NCBI GenBank assembly: GCA_937773555.1
Contig: CALJVT010000004.1
Coordinates: forward strand, 1 to 64,000
DNA: 64,000 bases
Direction of reading: 5' to 3'
Source of the DNA: an uncultured Pseudomonadales bacterium
Lineage (GTDB): Bacteria; Pseudomonadota; Gammaproteobacteria; Pseudomonadales; Balneatricaceae
The translations under genes and the position numbers were made by a program. Below are positions 59,494-64,000 of the stretch, piece after piece. How positions within the stretch are numbered: position 1 is the stretch's first letter; each line of letters begins with the position of its first letter. The notes beneath the pieces are model-generated. The model did not search any database, was not told where the DNA came from, and saw only the letters and a list, made by a program, of their open reading frames with translations.

Positions 59494-60876
59494 TTAAGCC
59501 AAGTCAAATATTTTACCTGGGTTCATAATATTTTTGGGGTCCAAAGCCTGTTTGATTAACCTCATAGTTTCAACAGCTTGGGCGCCGTGTTCCTCCAGCA
59601 GGTAAGCCTTCTTTCTTAAACCTATTCCGTGCTCCCCTGTGCAGGTTCCTTGCATTGCCAATGCCTGCTGAACAAGATAGTGGCTTAACTCATTAGCAGC
59701 CTCAACTTGTTCTTGGTTGTCTGGGTAGAAAGGAATAATAAGGTGGAAATTACCGTCACCCACATGACCCACTAATGGGCAGTTAAAGCCTAACTCTAAA
59801 GCCTTGGCTTCGGACAACTCAATACATTCAGCAAGCTTAGAAATAGGCACGCACACATCAGTACTAATAACGCTAGCGCCCGGGTTAAGTGCTAAACAAG
59901 CAAAATAAGCTTGGTGCCTTGCTTTCCATAATTCATTTCGCTGCTCTAAGGTTTCGGCACAACGGAAATCATCTCCATGGTATTCTTGGGCTACGGACTC
60001 AACCAAAGCAACCTGCTCATCAACACTGGATTTTGAGCCATGGAATTCCATAAATAAGGTTGGTTGTGCAGTAAACCCCTGCAACTTAGAGTATTCAATA
60101 CAGGCACCCATCTGGCAGCTGTTAAGTAATTCTATGCGAGCCAGTGGCACAGCCAGCTGCATACATTCAATGACACATTGAGCAGCTTGATTGACGCTAC
60201 TAAAACTGCAGACCGCTGCCCGAATCTGCTCTGGAACTGGGAAAATACGTAACCTTAATTCTGTAATAATACCTAATGTGCCTTCAGCACCAATATAAAG
60301 ATGGGTTAAGTCGTAACCTGCTGCGCTCTTTCTTGAACGGCCTCCAGTTTGTATCACATCACCATTAGGCGTCACCACCGTAAGCCCAAGAACTACCTCT
60401 TTCATAGTGCCGTAACGCACAGCATTTGTTCCAGAGGCTCTTGTGGAGGCCATACCACCTAAGCTGGCATTAGCACCGGGATCTAAGGGGAAAAATAGAC
60501 CACTAGTCTTTAACGCATAGTTCAAGGCTTCACGGGTAACACCTGCCTGCAATTTTACATCAAAGTCTTCTGCATTGATTTCAAGCACCTTATCCATACC
60601 CGTTAAATCAAAGCTCACACCACCATTAACAGGGACTAACTGCCCTTCTAACGATGTCCCTGTGCCAAACGCAATGATTGGGATGCTGTGCTCACTGCAA
60701 ATGCATACCGCCTCAGCTACCGCTTGAGTGGAATTAAGCATCAGCACAGCGTCAGGCAAAAGTTCACTGACAAAGCTTTCACCACAACTATGTTGTTCAC
60801 GAGCAGTGGCATTGTCACTGTATTGGTCTCCAAATACATTTTTTAACCGTGCCAGACCTTGTTGCTTTGAGTTCAT
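59494..60876 (-). CDS. FAD-linked oxidase, glycolate/D-lactate dehydrogenase (GlcD-like)
   Basis: 460 aa from the ATG at 60876, which follows GGAGG by seven bases; the frame is open 21 codons further. FAD_binding_4 domain: IIAFGTGTSLEGQLVP, LFFPLDPGANASLGGMA, GGRSRKSAAGYDLTHLYIGA and EGTLGIITEL. C-terminal FAD-oxidase domain: LVGHVGDGNFH and GTCTGEHGIGLRKKAYL. It oxidises an alpha-hydroxy acid (D-lactate, glycolate or 2-hydroxyglutarate). No Fe-S partner (GlcF) is nearby, so a D-lactate dehydrogenase is as likely as GlcD. Confidence 0.85.
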   Translation of the reverse strand: MNSKQQGLARLKNVFGDQYSDNATAREQHSCGESFVSELLPDAVLMLNSTQAVAEAVCICSEHSIPIIAFGTGTSLEGQLVPVNGGVSFDLTGMDKVLEINAEDFDVKLQAGVTREALNYALKTSGLFFPLDPGANASLGGMASTRASGTNAVRYGTMKEVVLGLTVVTPNGDVIQTGGRSRKSAAGYDLTHLYIGAEGTLGIITELRLRIFPVPEQIRAAVCSFSSVNQAAQCVIECMQLAVPLARIELLNSCQMGACIEYSKLQGFTAQPTLFMEFHGSKSSVDEQVALVESVAQEYHGDDFRCAETLEQRNELWKARHQAYFACLALNPGASVISTDVCVPISKLAECIELSEAKALELGFNCPLVGHVGDGNFHLIIPFYPDNQEQVEAANELSHYLVQQALAMQGTCTGEHGIGLRKKAYLLEEHGAQAVETMRLIKQALDPKNIMNPGKIFDLA

Positions 60877-61009
60877 TGACGAGCCTCCAATCATGTTTAT
60901 TGCTTTTTCATCATCATAATAAGCACCACTATTAGCCAATAACCGAACTAACTATGGGAGTAATTTATTCATCACATCTCAAATTAATCTCATTTACAAT
61001 TAGGGTAGC

Positions 61010-61023
61010 AAATATTAATATTT
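61010..61023. promoter_or_regulatory. Palindrome upstream of the FAD-oxidase gene
   Basis: AAATATTAATATTT is a perfect 14-bp palindrome 134 bp before the oxidase start on the minus strand. It may be an operator, but AT-rich palindromes arise easily by chance here. Confidence 0.3.
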
Positions 61024-61096
61024 CTTAGCTTAGCAAAATTGATGTCGAGCGTGGATATTTTTAACGGTTAAAATTTTAATTATTGGCTCTAGCCCA

Positions 61097-61138
61097 TAAA
61101 AAGAGCCCCCGGCTAGCATTCTAAACGGGGGCTCTTTA
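61097..61138 (-). terminator. Rho-independent terminator after htpG
   Basis: A GC-rich stem AAAGAGCCCCCG / CGGGGGCTCTTT with a 14-base loop, followed on the minus strand by a short T-run. It is 16 bp from the htpG stop. Confidence 0.82.
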
Positions 61139-61153
61139 AGTTACTTAAGTTAA

Positions 61154-63055
61154 TTAAGTAGTGAGTTCTAGTAACAACTTATTAAGTCGCGAAACGTAAG
61201 CTGCCGGGTCTTCCAACTGACCACCCTCAGCCAATTGGGCTTGGTCAAATAGTACGCGTGTTAGCTCACTAAAACGGTCTTCATCAGCTTCATCGTTTAG
61301 CTTGGCAACCAATGGGTGTTCAGGATTAAGCTCAAAGGTGGGTTTAGTAGATGGCATTGCTTGGCCAGCAGCTTCCATAATACGACGCATCTGCATACCC
61401 ATATCATCTTCGCCAACCACCAAACAGGCTGGTGAGTCAGTCAATCGGTGGGTGATCCGCACATTCTCTACTTGGCCTTCCAGTAAGGTTTTTACCCGTT
61501 CAACTAGGCCTTCATATTGCTTGGCTTGTTCTTCGTGTTCTTGCTTTTCTGCCTCGTCTTCAACTTCGCCAAGATCTAGTGTACCTTTGGCAACGTCTTG
61601 CAACTGGGTTCCATCAAAGTCCATCATATGGGACATCAGCCACTCGTCTACACGCTCTGACAATAACAGAACTTCAATGCCCTTCTTGCGGAAGATTTCC
61701 AGATGAGGGCTATTCTTTGCAGTGTTGTGATTATCAGCAACCACATAATAAATTTTATCTTGGCCTTCTTGCATCCGGGCTTTGTACTCAGCCAAACTAT
61801 GCACTTGCTCTGTTTTGTCATCAGTACTCGAAGAGAACCGCAATAGTTTAGCTATTTTCTCTTTATTATTGTGGTCTTCTGCAGGGCCTTCTTTCATAAC
61901 CTGGCCAAACTCTTTCCAGAAAGTAGCGTACTGTTCAGGCTGCTTTTTAGACATCTTTTCAAGCACATCAAGCACACGTTTGGTAAGTGCTGCGCGCATT
62001 GAATCAATAACGGGGTCTTTTTGCAAAATTTCGCGAGACACATTAAGAGACAAATCGTTGCTGTCTACTACCCCTTTAATGAAACGTAGGTACATGGGTA
62101 AAAATTGCTCAGCTTCATCCATAATGAAGACACGTTGAACGTATAACTTTAAGCCACGGGTTGCTTCTCGCTGATACATATCCATTGGTGCTTTGGCTGG
62201 GATATAGAGCAAACTAGTATATTCAAGCTTCCCCTCTACTTTATTGTGGGCCCATGACAAAGGCTCCTGAAAGTCGTGTGATACGTGCTTATAAAACGCG
62301 TGATATTCCTCATTCTTCACTTCTGAGCGAGACTTGGTCCAAAGAGCTGTGGCTGAGTTAACTGTTTCTTCTTCTGGATCTTGCTTATCTGCATCTTCGC
62401 CATAATGTTCTTTCATCATGATGACAGGAATAGAAATATGGTCAGAGTACTTACGCACTAAACTGCGTAAACGGAAGCCTTCTGCAAACTCACTTTCATC
62501 TGCTTTGAGATGCAAGATAATTTCTGTACCGCGGCCTTCTTTTTCAACTTGAGAAATATCAAATTCACCCTCACCTTTTGAACGCCATAATACGCCTTCA
62601 GATGTCTTTGAGCCGGCTTTCCGAGTAATTACTTCAACTTCGTCAGCAACAATAAAGGATGAGTAAAAACCAACACCAAATTGACCAATCAACTGTGAAT
62701 CTTTTTGTTGATCACCTGTTAGGTTTTGTAAGAATTCAGAAGTGCCCGACTTGGCAATCGTACCTAGGTGGTCAATTACATCGGTGCGGTCCATGCCAAT
62801 GCCATTGTCACTAATGCTTAGTGTATTGGCGTCTTTATCAAATTTGATACGGATAGCAAGGTCACTGTCATCGCCGTAAAGACTACCATCTGAAACTGCA
62901 GCAAAACGCATTTTGTCTGCCGCATCAGATGCATTAGAAATTAGTTCGCGAAGAAAAATCTCCTTATTGCTGTATAAGGAATGAATCATTAAATGTAAAA
63001 GCTGTTTAACTTCTGTTTGAAAACCTAAAGTCTCAGTTTGAGTATCAGTGCTCAT
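61154..63055 (-). CDS. htpG: Hsp90-family chaperone HtpG
   Basis: 633 aa. The ATP-binding GHKL fold has [29 protein letters not shown] and [11 protein letters not shown] with [11 protein letters not shown]. The middle and C-terminal domains are complete. It refolds client proteins with DnaK in the cytoplasm. A clear sigma-32-type promoter lies about 65 bp upstream and a strong terminator follows. Confidence 0.98.
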   Translation of the reverse strand: MSTDTQTETLGFQTEVKQLLHLMIHSLYSNKEIFLRELISNASDAADKMRFAAVSDGSLYGDDSDLAIRIKFDKDANTLSISDNGIGMDRTDVIDHLGTIAKSGTSEFLQNLTGDQQKDSQLIGQFGVGFYSSFIVADEVEVITRKAGSKTSEGVLWRSKGEGEFDISQVEKEGRGTEIILHLKADESEFAEGFRLRSLVRKYSDHISIPVIMMKEHYGEDADKQDPEEETVNSATALWTKSRSEVKNEEYHAFYKHVSHDFQEPLSWAHNKVEGKLEYTSLLYIPAKAPMDMYQREATRGLKLYVQRVFIMDEAEQFLPMYLRFIKGVVDSNDLSLNVSREILQKDPVIDSMRAALTKRVLDVLEKMSKKQPEQYATFWKEFGQVMKEGPAEDHNNKEKIAKLLRFSSSTDDKTEQVHSLAEYKARMQEGQDKIYYVVADNHNTAKNSPHLEIFRKKGIEVLLLSERVDEWLMSHMMDFDGTQLQDVAKGTLDLGEVEDEAEKQEHEEQAKQYEGLVERVKTLLEGQVENVRITHRLTDSPACLVVGEDDMGMQMRRIMEAAGQAMPSTKPTFELNPEHPLVAKLNDEADEDRFSELTRVLFDQAQLAEGGQLEDPAAYVSRLNKLLLELTT

Positions 63056-63119
63056 AGGGCGTTATTTCTCCGGAAAACATGGGCTGCGCCATTAGCGCTA
63101 GTAAAGTGGTTACGGGGCA

Positions 63120-63148
63120 ATGATGGGGGTGGCTTGCGTAATTTCAAG
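63120..63148 (-). promoter_or_regulatory. Sigma-32 (RpoH) heat-shock promoter of htpG
   Basis: On the minus strand, CTTGAAA (63148-63142), 13 bp, then CCCCATCA (63128-63121), against the consensus CTTGAAA-N(13-14)-CCCCATNT, one mismatch at the last base. It sits between the PaaI-type gene stop and the htpG start. Confidence 0.8.
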
Positions 63149-63162
63149 CTATACCACTTGCT

Positions 63163-63603
63163 TTATACCTCTTCACCTAATAAAAAGTGTGCTCTAGCTG
63201 TAGCGATGGGTTGAAGCTCATCCTTTTGCCAAGCTAGCACCGTAATGTTAGCAATTCGCTTACCTTGTCGAACAATGCTGCATCGAGCATAAGTGGGTTT
63301 AACACCCGCAGCCCGAATGTAGTCAATAGAAAAATTTATAATCTTAGGGATGGTTGGATGTTGGCTTGTTAACATCTGTCCCAGAGCCGCAGCCACTTCC
63401 ATAAAACCAGCGATCACACCCCCATGCAGAGCAGGCGTAATTGGGTTGCCTATATTGTTAGGCTCAGTAGCTAGAGTGAATAACCAACCATCTTTATCCT
63501 GTGTAATAGTCACACCGATAAATTTAGCATAAGGAACAAAATCTAATAGGGCAGAGTAATCATCCTGTAGTTTGGATGATTCTATGAGCTGTTTAAGTTT
63601 CAT
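63163..63603 (-). CDS. PaaI-type thioesterase (hotdog fold)
   Basis: 146 aa. The hotdog motif LHGGVIAGFMEVAAALGQML and INFSIDYIRAAG match the PaaI/YbgC-like thioesterase fold. It would hydrolyse an acyl-CoA; substrate unknown. Its start overlaps the stop of the next gene by four bases (ATGA), so the two form an operon. Likely cytoplasmic. Confidence 0.85.
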   Translation of the reverse strand: MKLKQLIESSKLQDDYSALLDFVPYAKFIGVTITQDKDGWLFTLATEPNNIGNPITPALHGGVIAGFMEVAAALGQMLTSQHPTIPKIINFSIDYIRAAGVKPTYARCSIVRQGKRIANITVLAWQKDELQPIATARAHFLLGEEV

Positions 63604-64000
63604 AGTAATAAGTCCTCTGCACCCAGCTTTACAAAACCGCCCTTACCCCAAGCTTTTCCGCTGCGCACAAAAGTAGCCACACAATGAACAATTGGGTCAT
63701 CAGGGTCATCTTGGTAGGCGTAACCCCTTGTAAAACAGATACTGCGAGTAATTTTGTAGCACTGCGCCCAGGCAAAAATTGAGCCTTTTGCATTTGCTCG
63801 ACGCATGTGGTCCATTCTTAGATCTAATGTAGGACAAAACTCTTGTGCAGGCAGGGCTGCAGTGACAGCAAACCCACACACAGTATCCATCATGGTGGTC
63901 AAAATACCCCCATGCACATAACCTTGTGAGTCCATACCCAATATTTCTGGATTATACGGGAGTTCTATTGTCGCCTGTCCCTTTGAAGCCGTGATTACTT
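63600..64000 (-). CDS. PaaI-type thioesterase, 5' end beyond window
   Basis: Partial: the frame is open to the right edge (VITASKGQATIELPYNPEIL), so the true start lies outside. The hotdog motif YVHGGILTTMMDTVCGFAVT is clear, with LDLRMDHMRRA after it. The C-terminus ends KLGAEDLLL. It is upstream of a second, different PaaI-type gene and overlaps it by four bases; the two may act as a hetero-oligomer or on related acyl-CoAs. Confidence 0.85.
   Translation of the reverse strand, partial: VITASKGQATIELPYNPEILGMDSQGYVHGGILTTMMDTVCGFAVTAALPAQEFCPTLDLRMDHMRRANAKGSIFAWAQCYKITRSICFTRGYAYQDDPDDPIVHCVATFVRSGKAWGKGGFVKLGAEDLLL

Overview
The window is a stretch of gammaproteobacterial chromosome made almost entirely of core genes. 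Base composition looks moderately AT-rich by eye. The gene order is of the Pseudomonas type: tig-clpP-clpX-lon-hupB-ppiD; uvrC-pgsA with a GacA-like regulator; yccA-tusDCB-tusE; serS-crcB-rarA-lolA-ftsK; aat-bpt-infA; clpA-clpS-icd; mnmA-hflD-purB. The AT-rich sequence, the GntR-controlled methylcitrate operon with acnD/prpF, and the absence of trxB, cspD and cysG from their usual places fit a non-Pseudomonas, possibly marine gammaproteobacterium. I cannot name the genus. I saw no IS elements, prophage, CRISPR, tRNA or rRNA.

Layout. 1-2.1 kb: 5' part of an ECF-type sigma factor gene, then a divergent Lrp-type regulator and alanine dehydrogenase. 2.3-11 kb: proteostasis block (trigger factor, ClpP, ClpX, Lon, HU, PpiD). 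11-15 kb: hpt, an unrecognised 80-aa protein, uvrC, pgsA and a GacA/UvrY-like response regulator. 15-16.8 kb: an 88-aa unknown protein coupled to an EamA transporter behind a strong LexA-like box, with a divergent XRE regulator. 16.9-19.6 kb: hspQ, a YccA-like protein and the complete TusDCBE sulfur relay. 19.7-26.1 kb: serS, crcB, rarA, lolA, ftsK. 26.5-34.7 kb: aat, bpt, infA, an inserted alpha/beta hydrolase, clpA, clpS, icd, rluE. 34.7-39.6 kb: moaE, mnmA, hflD, purB, roxA. 39.6-47.5 kb: seven genes on the minus strand, namely a GntR regulator, prpB, prpC, acnD, prpF, an RluA-family pseudouridine synthase and rraA. 47.7-64 kb: pabB, cysB, dsbD, a DAHP synthase, nfuA, a MATE exporter plus an antiporter, glutathione reductase, exonuclease III, a HlyU-like ArsR regulator, an FAD-linked oxidase, htpG and two PaaI-type thioesterases.

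How the genes fit together. Aat and Bpt add N-terminal leucine/phenylalanine, ClpS recognises it, and ClpA with ClpP degrades the protein, so the window holds a whole N-degron route. Lon and its enhancer HspQ are both present. Several regulatory sites can be read directly: an Lrp-type box between lrp and ald, a LexA-type box before the 88-aa gene, palindromic GntR sites at the propionate operon, and a sigma-32-type promoter before htpG.

The most novel signals are modest: the apparently SOS-controlled unknown gene pair with its XRE neighbour, a crcB that appears to need an AUC start codon, an interlocked pair of inverted repeats at the clpA stop codon, an RNA-modification gene overlapping the methylcitrate operon, and the 80-aa orphan directly before uvrC. 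I did not find a large undescribed system.
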